A DNA stretch of 31,339 bases, taken from positions 1 to 31,339 of the forward strand of contig DASVCS010000109.1 in NCBI GenBank assembly GCA_036381495.1. Direction: 5' to 3'. This DNA comes from DASVCS01 sp036381495 (GTDB lineage: Bacteria; Gemmatimonadota; Gemmatimonadetes; Longimicrobiales; RSA9). Position 1 is the stretch's first letter, and each line of letters starts with the position of its first letter. The notes below the pieces were generated by a model that ran no database searches, had not been told where the DNA came from, and saw only the letters and a list, made by a program, of their open reading frames with translations. The translations under genes and the position numbers were made by a program. Shown here piece by piece: positions 23,862-31,339 of the stretch.

Positions 23862-24145
23862 GCTTCGAGTATCGGCTCGCGCATCCGGTTCTGAAGCGAT
23901 GTCATCGACGGCATGGAGTTCGGCCCGCCACTACACTCGGGCCGGCTCGTCGAGGGGATCGTCACACTGCCGATCCGGTTCCGGCTCGGGTGGATGCCCC
24001 GCGGGGACCGCCGGCCGGGACATGGCTCCGGGCTGGCGTTGGCACGGGAGGTGCCAGGGGCGGGAAGGCCACCTGCACACGCTCCGTGCTCGCCGGAACG
24101 GCTCACGCCGGCGCGTGGGTGTGCGCGCCAACCGGAGGCCCCTGG

Positions 24146-25072
24146 ATGAGAACCGTCGCGAACTACAAGAGCCACCCGATCCACCCCGCTCTCGTCCCTT
24201 ACCCCATCGCCTTCCTGCACGGCGCGCTCGTCTGCGACGTGGTCTGCCGGTTCGGCGGTGGACGGCGCTGGCGGGACCTGGGATCGGCTCTGGCAACGGC
24301 CGGCATCGCCGCCGCTTCGCTCGCCGCCATCCCCGGACTCATCGACTACCTCTACAGCGTGCCGCCGCAGAGCTCGGGGAAGAAGCGGGCCACCCGCCAC
24401 ATGCTCGCGAATCTGGGTGCGGTGGCGTTCTTCGGCGCCGCCCGGCTGCTGCGACGCAAGGGGCGCAGGGGACGCAAGCCGCCCTCGCTCGCGGCGCTCG
24501 GCCTCGAAGCCGTGGGCGCCGGGCTGCTCACCAGCGGCGCGTGGATGGGAGCCACACTCGTCCATCGGAACTTCATCGGCCCGGACCACCGCTACCCCGA
24601 GGCCGGCAAGTGGCGCGAACAGGACGTCACCGCCGCACCCGGCGCGGCCATCACCGTCGCGCGCGTGGACGACCTCGAGGTGGGTCAGATGCGACTGCTC
24701 CACGTCGACGGCCGGCGGATCGTCCTCGCGCGGGCGGAAGACGGCTACACCGCCTTCGACGACCATTGCACACACCGCGGCGGCTCGCTGGCCGACGGCG
24801 TCATGATCTGCGACCGGGTGCAGTGCCTCTGGCACGGCTCGCAGTTCGATGTGCACACGGGCGAGGTCCGCGCGGGACCGGCGCGGCAACCGATCGGGAC
24901 ATACCGGGTCGAGCAGGTACGAGACGAGGTCCGACTCATCTTCGCGGGAGGCGAGCATGGCGCAGAGCACGTTGCAGGGCGTACGGCTGCTGGAGCGGGC
25001 CGGAGATTCGGACAGTCGCGTGCTGGCGCCGGAGGCGCTGGCGTTCGTGGCGGCGCTGCACCGCGAGTTTGA
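24146..25072 (+). CDS. DUF2231 membrane domain fused to a Rieske [2Fe-2S] domain
   Basis: 308 residues from ATG 24146 behind GGAGG (24134-24138). The first 140 residues are DUF2231 with four TM helices and the opening HPIHPALVPYPIAFLHGALV. A Rieske domain follows (about 165-270), with Cys208 and His210 in CTHRGGSL and Cys227 and His230 in CLWHGSQFD. It should carry a 2Fe-2S cluster at the membrane, perhaps passing electrons to an unknown partner. The recognisable domain ends near 24955, but the frame runs on to 25072, 116 bases into malate synthase in another frame. The last 39 residues are therefore encoded in overlap. It is probably first in an operon with aceB and aceA. Confidence 0.85.
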   Translation: MRTVANYKSHPIHPALVPYPIAFLHGALVCDVVCRFGGGRRWRDLGSALATAGIAAASLAAIPGLIDYLYSVPPQSSGKKRATRHMLANLGAVAFFGAARLLRRKGRRGRKPPSLAALGLEAVGAGLLTSGAWMGATLVHRNFIGPDHRYPEAGKWREQDVTAAPGAAITVARVDDLEVGQMRLLHVDGRRIVLARAEDGYTAFDDHCTHRGGSLADGVMICDRVQCLWHGSQFDVHTGEVRAGPARQPIGTYRVEQVRDEVRLIFAGGEHGAEHVAGRTAAGAGRRFGQSRAGAGGAGVRGGAAPRV

Positions 25073-26546
25073 GACGGAACGCGTGGGTCTGCTCCGTCGT
25101 CGCGCCGAGCGGCAGGCGGAGCTGGATGCGGGTACGCTGCCCGACTTCCTCGCGGCCACGGAGACGGTGCGGCGGAGCGAGTGGTCGGTCGCGCCGCCGC
25201 CGGCCGACCTCGAGGACCGGCGCGTCGAGATCACCGGGCCGGTGGACCGGAAGATGATGATCAACGCGCTGAACTCGGGGGCCAACGTCTTCATGGCGGA
25301 CTTCGAGGATGCGCTCTCGCCGACGTGGCCGAACGTCGTGGATGGACAGGCGAACCTGCTGGACGCGGTGCGGGGCTCGCTCGAATACACGGCGCCGGAT
25401 GGCAGGGTCTACCGGCCGGCGGACCGCACTGCGGTGCTGCTGGTGCGGCCGAGGGGGTGGCATCTGGTCGAGCGGCACGTGCACGTGGACGACGCGCCGG
25501 TCTCGGCGGCCCTCTTCGACTTCGGCCTCTACTTCTTCCACAACGCCCGCGCCCTGCTCGAGCGCGGGACCGGTCCCTACTTCTATCTGCCGAAGCTCGA
25601 GAACCATCTCGAGGCGCGACTCTGGAACGATGTCTTTTGCTACGCCCAGGACGCGCTCGGGCTGCCGCACGGCACGATCCGGGCGACCGTGCTCATCGAG
25701 ACCGTTCTCGCCGCATTCGAGATGGAGGAGATCCTCTACGAGCTGCGGGAGCACGCGGTCGGGCTGAACGCGGGTCGCTGGGACTACATCTTCAGTATCA
25801 TCAAGAAATTGCGCGGACATCCGGAATTCGTCCTCCCGGACCGGGCGTCCGTCACCATGGAGACGCCGTTCATGCGGGCGTACACGAATCTTCTCGTCCG
25901 GAGCTGTCACCGGCGTGGCGCGCACGCGATCGGCGGGATGGCCGCCTTCATCCCGAGTCGGCGCGATGCGCGGGTCAACGCCGTGGCGTTGGCGGAGGTC
26001 CGGGCGGACAAGCTGCGCGAGGCGCGCGATGGCTTCGACGGCACCTGGGTCGCGCATCCGGACCTCGTGCCGGTCGCGCGCGAGGTGTTCGACGAGGTGC
26101 TCGGCGACCGACCTCACCAGAAGTTCCGCCTGCGCGAGGACGTCCACGTCTCGGCCGCGGACCTGCTGGATGTGCGGGTGGCCGGTGGCCGGATCACGGA
26201 GCGAGGGCTCGCCACGAACGTCGGCGTCGCCCTCGAGTACCTCGGCGCGTGGCTGGATGGACTCGGCGCCGTCGCCATCTCGAACCTCATGGAGGACGCC
26301 GCGACCGCCGAGATCTGCCGCGCGCAGCTCTGGCAATGGCTGCACCGTAGCGCGCCGCTCTCGGATGCGGAGCGCGTCACCGCCGATCGCTACCGCGCGA
26401 TCCGGGAGCGGGAGCTGGAACGACTCGTCGCGGCGGGGAAAGCCCCCGGCCGTTTTCGGGAGGCGGCGGAGCTGCTGGACGGCCTCGTGCTCGGCCCGGA
26501 GTTCACGGAATTCCTGACCACCGGCGCGTACCGCTACCTGCCCTGA
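24957..26546 (+). CDS. aceB: Malate synthase A
   Basis: 529 residues from ATG 24957, with GGGAGG at 24946-24951. The longer open frame from 24849 overlaps the Rieske motifs and is not used. Malate synthase joins glyoxylate and acetyl-CoA to give malate, the second step of the glyoxylate bypass. Family features: NALNSGANVFMADFEDA, the signature EHAVGLNAGRWDYIFS, METPFMRAYTNLLV, and the catalytic acid Asp447 in NLMEDAATAEICRAQLWQW. Its length is that of the A isoform. It starts inside the Rieske gene and is followed, 26 bases on, by isocitrate lyase, so the shunt enzymes are co-transcribed. Confidence 0.96.
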   Translation: MAQSTLQGVRLLERAGDSDSRVLAPEALAFVAALHREFETERVGLLRRRAERQAELDAGTLPDFLAATETVRRSEWSVAPPPADLEDRRVEITGPVDRKMMINALNSGANVFMADFEDALSPTWPNVVDGQANLLDAVRGSLEYTAPDGRVYRPADRTAVLLVRPRGWHLVERHVHVDDAPVSAALFDFGLYFFHNARALLERGTGPYFYLPKLENHLEARLWNDVFCYAQDALGLPHGTIRATVLIETVLAAFEMEEILYELREHAVGLNAGRWDYIFSIIKKLRGHPEFVLPDRASVTMETPFMRAYTNLLVRSCHRRGAHAIGGMAAFIPSRRDARVNAVALAEVRADKLREARDGFDGTWVAHPDLVPVAREVFDEVLGDRPHQKFRLREDVHVSAADLLDVRVAGGRITERGLATNVGVALEYLGAWLDGLGAVAISNLMEDAATAEICRAQLWQWLHRSAPLSDAERVTADRYRAIRERELERLVAAGKAPGRFREAAELLDGLVLGPEFTEFLTTGAYRYLP

Positions 26547-26572
26547 ACGCAGACACTGCAAGGAGGCCAACC

Positions 26573-27910
26573 ATGAGCACCGGCGAACAGCGAGTTGCAG
26601 GGAACGACGCGTTCGCGGCCGAGGTCGCCGCGCTAGAGCGCCGGTGGGCCGAGGATGCCCGCTGGCAGGGGATCCGCCGCGATTACACCGCCGAAGACGT
26701 CGTCCGGCTCCGCGGCTCGGTCCGCATCGAGTACACGCTCGCCCGCCTGGGTGCGGAGCGCCTCTGGCGCGATCTCCGGTCCCGGCCGTACCTCTCGGCG
26801 CTGGGCGCGTTGACCGGCGCGCAGGCCGTCCAGATGGTACGCGCGGGGCTGCACGCGATCTACGTCAGCGGCTGGCAGGTCGCGGCCGACGCCAACCTGG
26901 CCGGACAGACCTATCCGGACCAGAGCCTCTATCCGAGCAACAGCGTGCCGGCGCTGGTGCGGCGGATGAACAACGCGCTGCTGCGTGCGGATCAGATCGA
27001 ACGCGAGACCGCGAGCCCGGAGGGGTCGTGGCTCGCCCCGATCGTCGCGGACGGCGAGGCGGGGTTCGGCGGCCCGATCCACGCGTTCGAGCTGACGCGC
27101 ACCATGATCGAGGCCGGCGCGGCCGGCATCCATTTCGAGGACCAGCTCGCCGCGGAAAAGAAGTGTGGCCACATGGGCGGGAAAGTGCTCGTCCCCACCG
27201 CGCAGTTCATCCGGACGCTCAACGCCGCGCGCCTCGCCGCCGATGTGCTCGATGTCCCGACGCTCGTCATCGCGCGCACCGATGCACGCTCGGCCACGCT
27301 CCTCGCCAGCGATGTCGACGCGCGCGACGCATCGTTCCTGAGCGGCGGCCGCACGCCGGAAGGGTACTTCCTGACCCGGGCGGGTCTCGATCCCTGCATC
27401 GCCCGCGGCATCGCCTGCGCACCGTACGCCGACCTCCTCTGGTTCGAGACGCCCACCCCCGACCTCGATGAGGCGCGCCGCTTTGCCGACGCCGTCCACG
27501 CCCATTATCCGGACAAGCCACTGGCCTACAACTGTTCGCCGTCCTTCAACTGGGAGCGGCACCTCGATCCCGATACGGTCGCGCGGTTCCGGGACGAGCT
27601 CGGCGCCATGGGCTACCGCTTCCAGTTCATCACCCTCGCCGGCTGGCACCTGCTCAACCTCCACGCCTTCGAGATGGCTCGCCAGTACCGCGACGAGGGA
27701 ATGCCCGCCTACGTGCGGCTCCAGCAGCGCGAGTTCGCCGCCGAGGCCGATGGGTACACCGCGACCCGGCATCAACGCGAGGCGGGCGCCGCCTACTTCG
27801 ACCGCGTTCTCCAGGCCCTCTCGGGGAACGCCGCATCCACGGCGGCCATGACGGGATCGACCGAAGCCAGCCAGTTCCAGCCGCAGGCGCCGACACTCGC
27901 CGCGGACTAG
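26573..27910 (+). CDS. aceA: Isocitrate lyase
   Basis: 445 residues from ATG 26573 with AAGGAGG at 26560-26566. It splits isocitrate into succinate and glyoxylate. The family signature is complete: KKCGHMGGK with catalytic Cys198, GWQVAADAN, PIVADGEAGFGG for metal binding, and YNCSPSFNWERHL with FITLAGWHLLN at the active-site rim. The last 30 residues are a Ser/Thr/Gln-rich tail not needed for the fold. Together with aceB it lets cells grow on acetate or fatty acids while bypassing the decarboxylating steps of the TCA cycle. A 7-bp hairpin at 27910-27939 lies just past the stop. Confidence 0.97.
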   Translation: MSTGEQRVAGNDAFAAEVAALERRWAEDARWQGIRRDYTAEDVVRLRGSVRIEYTLARLGAERLWRDLRSRPYLSALGALTGAQAVQMVRAGLHAIYVSGWQVAADANLAGQTYPDQSLYPSNSVPALVRRMNNALLRADQIERETASPEGSWLAPIVADGEAGFGGPIHAFELTRTMIEAGAAGIHFEDQLAAEKKCGHMGGKVLVPTAQFIRTLNAARLAADVLDVPTLVIARTDARSATLLASDVDARDASFLSGGRTPEGYFLTRAGLDPCIARGIACAPYADLLWFETPTPDLDEARRFADAVHAHYPDKPLAYNCSPSFNWERHLDPDTVARFRDELGAMGYRFQFITLAGWHLLNLHAFEMARQYRDEGMPAYVRLQQREFAAEADGYTATRHQREAGAAYFDRVLQALSGNAASTAAMTGSTEASQFQPQAPTLAAD

Positions 27911-28010
27911 AGCGGCCGCCCGCGGGTTTGGAGCCGCTCCAGGTCATGACGGCCGGCACCGCACCGCGTATCTTCCGGGCGTACCGTTCCGCATCGGAAG
28001 AGGATGAGCC

Positions 28011-28373
28011 ATGATCCAGATCAAGCGCGTGTACGACCCGCCGGAGCCCGATGACGGCGCCCGCTTCCTCGTCGAGCGACTCTGGCCCCGTGGCATGAAG
28101 AAGGAGGCGCTCAAGATGGACGCCTGGTTGAAGGATGTGGCCCCGAGCGCCGAACTGCGCAGATGGTTCGGCCACGAGCCCTCACGCTGGGATGAATTCC
28201 GCAAACGCTACCGCGCCGAGCTCGAGCAGGCGCCCGAGGCGCTCGAACCCCTGATCGCCGCGCTCGACCGGGGGCCCATCACCCTGCTCTACAGCGCGCG
28301 CGACACGGAGCACAACAGCGCCGTGGTGCTCCGCGATTATCTACGCGAGCGAGGCGCCGGGTCCGAAAGATAG
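28011..28373 (+). CDS. DUF488 family protein
   Basis: 120 residues, full length for the family. It shows the typical opening IQIKRVYDPPEPDDGARFLVERLWPRGMKKE, the middle WLKDVAPSAELRRWFGH, and the end LLYSARDTEHNSAVVLRDYL. The conserved Arg and Lys residues and the YSARD motif are characteristic, but no biochemical role is established that I can state. A modest purine-rich stretch (gaagaggatgag) precedes ATG 28011. It lies 100 bases after aceA, beyond a small hairpin, so it may be read through or have its own promoter. It ends at a strong hairpin shared with a convergent gene. Confidence 0.85.
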   Translation: MIQIKRVYDPPEPDDGARFLVERLWPRGMKKEALKMDAWLKDVAPSAELRRWFGHEPSRWDEFRKRYRAELEQAPEALEPLIAALDRGPITLLYSARDTEHNSAVVLRDYLRERGAGSER

Positions 28374-28375
28374 GA

Positions 28376-28398
28376 GGGGCGGCCCGCCGGGCCGCCCC
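28376..28398. terminator. Stem-loop between convergent DUF488 and cupredoxin genes
   Basis: GGGGCGGCCC at 28376-28385 pairs perfectly with 28389-28398 around a three-base loop. It starts three bases after the DUF488 stop and lies 11 bases from the end of the leftward cupredoxin gene, so it may act in both directions. Confidence 0.7.
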
Positions 28399-28409
28399 CT
28401 CGTTCAGGG

Positions 28410-28904
28410 TCAAGACGTGGACGCCGCGGTCACCACCACGACGCCTTCCATGTCATGAGGATGGAAGGTACAGACGTAGGGGTACTCCCCCGGTCGGTCG
28501 AACGTTATGCTCACCGAGTCTCCCGGGGGGACGTTGTGGACCTGGCCATCACCCGTCCGCAGCTTCACCGAATGCGTGAAGTCGTCCGAGTTCGTCCAGG
28601 TCACGGTGCTGCCCGCGGTCACCCTGATCGCCATGGGCGCGAAGCGGTAATGGCGGGGCATGTCCACTCGCGTGGTCTCGACCGGCTCCGCCGCCGTCCC
28701 GCCCTGCGCGCCGGCGTTGCACGCGCCGAGCGCCGCCGAGAGCACGAGCGCGGCGAGGACCGGCCCACGACCGCTGAAGACCGGCTCGCGGCCGCGGCGC
28801 CGACGGGAGTCCGCCGCCGCGCCGAGCGGCCCGCGCCGCGGCGACCGCCGCGGCGACCGCCGCGCCCGCCGGAGCCGACTCCGCCATTCCCTACCTTTGC
28901 TCAT
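28410..28904 (-). CDS. Cupredoxin (plastocyanin-like) lipoprotein
   Basis: 164 residues from ATG 28904, which overlaps the preceding stop as ATGA and so fixes the start. A very Arg-rich leader (about 1-40, with RRSPRRSPRRG) precedes a hydrophobic stretch ending ALGAC, a usable lipobox. The mature part (about 75-164) is a type I copper domain: His in DDFTHSVK, then Cys, His and Met in YPYVCTFHPHDMEG. Such proteins carry single electrons in the periplasm. The basic leader is longer than normal for a signal peptide, and no later start codon is available. It is co-translated with a small membrane protein, a possible redox or anchoring partner. Confidence 0.85.
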   Translation of the reverse strand: MSKGREWRSRLRRARRSPRRSPRRGPLGAAADSRRRRGREPVFSGRGPVLAALVLSAALGACNAGAQGGTAAEPVETTRVDMPRHYRFAPMAIRVTAGSTVTWTNSDDFTHSVKLRTGDGQVHNVPPGDSVSITFDRPGEYPYVCTFHPHDMEGVVVVTAASTS

Positions 28905-29224
28905 CTCGCAACCGTCTCGCCGTACCCCGCACCGGCCCGCGATGCCAACACCTTCTTCCCCACCGCACCGAAGAGCAGCAGGAACGCCACCGCATCCAGG
29001 ACTTCCGCGATCGTGTGCGCGAAGATGATGACCGTCAGATCGAGGTGGTAGCTGAGATAGAAGACCTCGGCCAGCGCATAGAGCCCGAACGCGGCCGGGA
29101 TCCCGCTCCCTTCGCCCCCCGCCGACTTGAAGGCCATGAACAGGCCCAGCGCGAGCAGTGCCAGGTGGATCACGATGAAGACCACCGGCGGAAGGACATT
29201 GATGAAGGAGCCGAACGGTTGCAT
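28901..29224 (-). CDS. Small three-helix membrane protein
   Basis: 107 residues from ATG 29224, with GGAGAGG a few bases upstream on the minus strand. The frame is open further, but the ribosome site and the Met-rich start (MQPFGSFINVLPPVVF) support this choice. Three hydrophobic segments: about 8-32, 43-62 and 66-92. Acidic residues and His sit at the helix edges (ALAEVFYLSYHLDLTVIIFAHTIAEVLD), which could bind metal or haem; that is inference. I do not recognise the family. Its stop overlaps the start of the cupredoxin gene. Confidence 0.75.
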   Translation of the reverse strand: MQPFGSFINVLPPVVFIVIHLALLALGLFMAFKSAGGEGSGIPAAFGLYALAEVFYLSYHLDLTVIIFAHTIAEVLDAVAFLLLFGAVGKKVLASRAGAGYGETVAR

Positions 29225-29543
29225 TGCACCTCTCCTCGCGTTGTGGCGGCATCGAATCCGCCAGTCTCGATCGCCGACCCGACGTGGATCGGCAGGGGGT
29301 CGACCGGTGACTCCGCGAGACCCGGCTCCCACCGGTTCCCACGGATCCCGCGCCGGCAGCCCGGCGGCCCACGGCCGCACACGGACCCCACCCGCGGCCG
29401 GCCCGGCTGATCGGCTCCGTGCACATACGCCGTACACACACATCGCCGACCACCCGATGCCGCGCACCGGACGCCCGGAAATCACCTGCTCCGGTGATGG
29501 CCCGGCACGGGCACTGCGCCCGCACCGGACCTCGGAGACGCCA
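29225..29543. other. Intergenic region between two leftward genes
   Basis: About 320 bases. A small hairpin, ATCACC/GGTGAT, lies at 29481-29498. It is downstream of the DUF4142 stop and could be its terminator. The rest should hold the promoter of the membrane protein-cupredoxin pair, but no convincing -35/-10 is visible. No gene is seen. Confidence 0.4.
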
Positions 29544-30101
29544 TCACTGCGCGCCCAGCGAATCCCTGATCTGCTTCGCGTGCTCCAGGTGCGCCGCGAT
29601 CGCCGGCCGCACCGCCACCAGCAGCGCCTTCAACTCCTCGTTCTGTGCATTCGGAATCAAGGCATCATCGATCGCCGTCAACACCGTCTGGTGGAACGCC
29701 ACCTCGTTCTCGATGTACGCACGGTCGAACGCCGCGCCCGACAGCGACCGCAACTGCGCACGCTTCTGCCTCGCCTGCTCCGCCAGCGTCCGGCTCGTCG
29801 CGTTGTCCACCGGCGTCAGGCTCAGCTTGGCCGCCAGCTTCCCCGCCTGCTCGTTCACCGAGGTGTGGTCCGCGATCATCGTCTCCGCGAACCGCTTCAC
29901 CGCCGCGTTCATCGCCCGCGACTGCGCAATCTTCCCGTACTCGACATCGATCGTGTTCGCGCCCACCACGATCGCCGCGATGTTCGCATCGGTGAGCGAC
30001 GCTCCCTTCGCTCCCCCCGCCTGAGCGGCCGCCGTGCCCAGCGGCATCAGCGCGAGGACCGCCGCCGCCAACGTCCGGCCGGCCAGTCTCCGATACAGCA
30101 T
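29544..30101 (-). CDS. Secreted DUF4142 protein
   Basis: 185 residues from ATG 30101, with GGGAGGG just upstream on the minus strand. The open frame extends to 30218 without a ribosome site, and the promoter lies inside that extension. A signal peptide (about 1-26, PLGTAAAQ) precedes a mostly helical DUF4142 domain. The domain has a ferritin-like layout and typical motifs: LTDANIAAIVVGANTIDVEYGKIA, VKRFAETMIADHTSVNEQAGKLA, and YIENEVAFHQTVLTAIDDALI. The His and Glu residues recall di-metal ferritin-like proteins, but metal binding is unproven. The role is unknown, commonly guessed as stress-related. Confidence 0.88.
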   Translation of the reverse strand: MLYRRLAGRTLAAAVLALMPLGTAAAQAGGAKGASLTDANIAAIVVGANTIDVEYGKIAQSRAMNAAVKRFAETMIADHTSVNEQAGKLAAKLSLTPVDNATSRTLAEQARQKRAQLRSLSGAAFDRAYIENEVAFHQTVLTAIDDALIPNAQNEELKALLVAVRPAIAAHLEHAKQIRDSLGAQ

Positions 30102-30189
30102 GATCCCTCCCGTCGCCAACAGGTTCTCATCGGTTTCCCGCGCCCGGCACCGGTGCGCGTGGTGCGTCCCGCCCGGGCGCGGCGGGATG

Positions 30190-30218
30190 ATTGTATCCAG
30201 CGTTGCATAGGTTGTCAA
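30190..30218 (-). promoter_or_regulatory. Consensus sigma-70-like promoter of the DUF4142 gene
   Basis: On the minus strand, a perfect TTGACA (30218-30213) and TACAAT (30195-30190) are separated by exactly 17 bases. The predicted start at about 30183 gives an 80-base leader before ATG 30101. It is the best promoter match in the window. Confidence 0.75.
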
Positions 30219-30236
30219 TAGCTTCTTGTGGTATGG

Positions 30237-30265
30237 TGGACAGTGTACAGCTTTGTGTGTATCTT
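30237..30265 (+). promoter_or_regulatory. Candidate promoter of the SufR-like regulator
   Basis: TGGACA (30237-30242), 17 bases, then TATCTT (30260-30265). The expected start near 30272 gives a short leader that contains the AAGGAGG ribosome site. It lies back to back with the DUF4142 promoter in an AT-richer patch. Confidence 0.45.
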
Positions 30266-30294
30266 TGTCATCTATTCCGAATCAAGGAGGGACG

Positions 30295-30939
30295 ATGGCG
30301 TCGGTACGTTGGGACAAACGGTTCCTGGCGAGCACGCGCGGTCAGATCGTAGCGCTGTTGCGCCGCCAGGATGCGACGGTGAACGAGTTGGCAGAGGTAC
30401 TGGAGCTGACGCCCAATGCGGTGCGGGCGCACCTGGCATCGCTCGAGCGCGATGGCCTGGCCGAGCAGCGCGGGGTTCGGCGTGGGACCGGAAAGCCGGC
30501 GAACGTGTACGGGTTGGCGGCGGAGGCGGAGCGGCTCTTCCCGAAGGCGTACAGCCTGATCCTGGGATATCTGCTGGATGTCCTGGCCGAGCGGGTGACG
30601 TCGGAGGAGCTGGATGGGATTCTGGCGGAGGTCGGCCGCCGGGTGGTGGCTGGCCGGGAGTCGGTGGACGGTGTGTCCGACGGGCGTCTGGCGGCGGCTG
30701 TCGCGCTCATTGCCGATCTGGGCGGTCTGGCCGAGGTGGAGACGCGCGAGGGCCGGGAGCGGGTCCAGGGGTACAGTTGTCCGTTCGCGCTGCTCGTGCC
30801 GGGCCACCCGGAGATCTGCCGGCTGGCGGAATCGGCGGTCTCGGAGGTGGTCGACGGGACGGTGCGCCAGCGGTGCGTGCACGGGGATCGCCCGCAGTGC
30901 GCATTCGAGTTGGTCGCGGCGGAGGGCGGTCGGGCGTAA
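30295..30939 (+). CDS. SufR-like HTH regulator with putative Fe-S cysteines
   Basis: 214 residues from ATG 30295 with AAGGAGG at 30284-30290. The winged helix (about 13-75: TRGQIVALLRRQDATVNELAEVLELTPNAVRAHLASLERDGL) is of the ArsR/DeoR-like kind found in SufR and its relatives. The C-terminal domain has Cys162 in SCPF, Cys175 in HPEICRL, Cys194 and Cys202 in GDRPQCAFEL. The CP...HPEIC...GD-x-x-C-x-F order follows SufR, where such cysteines hold a 4Fe-4S cluster that controls DNA binding. Its nearest downstream gene is aconitase, itself a 4Fe-4S enzyme, and the divergent gene is DUF4142; both are plausible targets. Cluster binding and target genes are inference. Confidence 0.75.
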   Translation: MASVRWDKRFLASTRGQIVALLRRQDATVNELAEVLELTPNAVRAHLASLERDGLAEQRGVRRGTGKPANVYGLAAEAERLFPKAYSLILGYLLDVLAERVTSEELDGILAEVGRRVVAGRESVDGVSDGRLAAAVALIADLGGLAEVETREGRERVQGYSCPFALLVPGHPEICRLAESAVSEVVDGTVRQRCVHGDRPQCAFELVAAEGGRA

Positions 30940-30981
30940 GCCGAAGTTCAGCCGAGGGGTGCGGGATTCGGGGCGCCGGAA

Positions 30982-31007
30982 CCCGATCCCGGTCTCCGGG
31001 ATTCGGG
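30982..31007 (+). terminator. Stem-loop after the regulator gene
   Basis: CCCGATCCCGG at 30982-30992 pairs with 30996-31007 around TCT, with one bulged T. It sits about 40 bases past the stop codon, between two copies of the sequence CGGGATTCGGGGC. A second 8-bp hairpin lies at 31098-31121. There is no T-run. Confidence 0.45.
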
Positions 31008-31170
31008 GCGGGGAGGGGGGAGAAGGGGTGCGGTCCGCGATCCGCGCGGCGCCGTGCTACGCGGCCGAAGGTGCGGGGACCGTTCGGGTGTGGGGCCGCC
31101 CGGCCCGTGAGCCGGCCGGGCTGACGATCCGGTGAGCGTGGGAACCGAGAGAACTGAAAAGGGAGCGGGA

Positions 31171-31339
31171 ATGAAGGACAGCTTCGGGGCGCGTTCGGCG
31201 CTGCGGGTGGGCGAGCGGGAATACGAGATCTTTCGGTTGGATGCGCTCGAACGGGCGGGCTACGACGTGGCGCGGCTGCCGTACTCGCTGCGGATCCTGC
31301 TCGAGGGCCTGCTGCGCCACGAGGATGGCCTGGCCGTGC
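31171..31339 (+). CDS. acnA: Aconitate hydratase, N-terminal part (cut by window end)
   Basis: The first 56 codons are in the window: MKDSFGARSALRVGEREYEI, then FRLDALERAGYDVARLPYSL and RILLEGLLRHEDG. This closely follows the N-terminus of AcnA/IRP-type aconitases. The enzyme interconverts citrate and isocitrate and needs a 4Fe-4S cluster; its cysteines lie beyond the window. It supplies isocitrate both to the TCA cycle and to the glyoxylate shunt encoded 3-6 kb upstream. GGGAG at about 31161-31165 is the ribosome site. Confidence 0.92.
   Translation, partial: MKDSFGARSALRVGEREYEIFRLDALERAGYDVARLPYSLRILLEGLLRHEDGLAV

Noticed and set aside
24849..24956. Upstream in-frame start for malate synthase
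   Set aside because: It would overlap the Rieske cluster motif region and lacks a ribosome site. ATG 24957 has GGGAGG and fits the family start.
30102..30218. N-terminal extension of the DUF4142 gene to 30218
   Set aside because: The extension covers the consensus promoter, has no ribosome site, and would bury the signal peptide.

Overview
The window is a GC-rich (by eye close to 70%) bacterial chromosome segment, densely coding and free of rRNA, tRNA, CRISPR or insertion sequences that I can recognise. Gene content points to Gemmatimonadota, with Acidobacteriota as the second choice: a duplicated FtsX/MacB-type orphan permease, secreted tandem amidohydrolases, a decayed DUF2911 gene, secreted DUF4142 and DUF4440 proteins, and an imuA-imuB-dnaE2 mutasome. 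This assignment is inference from family distribution, not from a marker gene.

Layout. 1-5.1 kb: the start of a leftward secreted or lipoprotein gene, a secreted multi-domain carboxypeptidase-regulatory-like protein, a secreted DUF4440 protein and an ABC-type permease. 5.1-7.6 kb: a leftward Ycf46-like AAA+ ATPase and a rightward RHH/PIN toxin-antitoxin pair, whose promoter carries four phased half-sites and probably gives a leaderless mRNA. 7.9-13.8 kb: a TPR lipoprotein with a very strong terminator, a frameshifted DUF2911 remnant, and two overlapping secreted amidohydrolase genes. 14.1-19.7 kb: a leftward error-prone DNA synthesis operon (imuA-like, imuB, dnaE2) bracketed by inverted copies of a telomere-like G-rich hexamer repeat. 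20.1-23.9 kb: a secreted M20 amidohydrolase, a PRC-barrel/YsnF stress protein and a leftward degenerate EAL-HDOD protein. 24.1-28.4 kb: a DUF2231-Rieske membrane protein overlapping malate synthase, then isocitrate lyase (the glyoxylate shunt) and a DUF488 protein. 28.4-30.1 kb: leftward genes for a cupredoxin lipoprotein with a small membrane partner, and a DUF4142 protein. 30.2-31.3 kb: a SufR-like putative Fe-S regulator followed by the start of aconitase.

How the parts fit. aceB, aceA and acnA cover acetyl-CoA assimilation through the glyoxylate bypass. The neighbouring Rieske protein and SufR-like regulator suggest, by inference, a link to Fe-S or redox status. The mutasome cassette is the most unusual element: the repeats at its two ends share the same ordered pattern of repeat variants, DnaE2 has a Gly-rich insertion in its PHP domain, ImuB lacks most of its polymerase N-terminus, and the RecA-like partner has no recognisable Walker A. 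No wholly new system is proven here. The strongest candidates for follow-up are the repeat-bracketed mutasome and the phased operator of the toxin-antitoxin pair.
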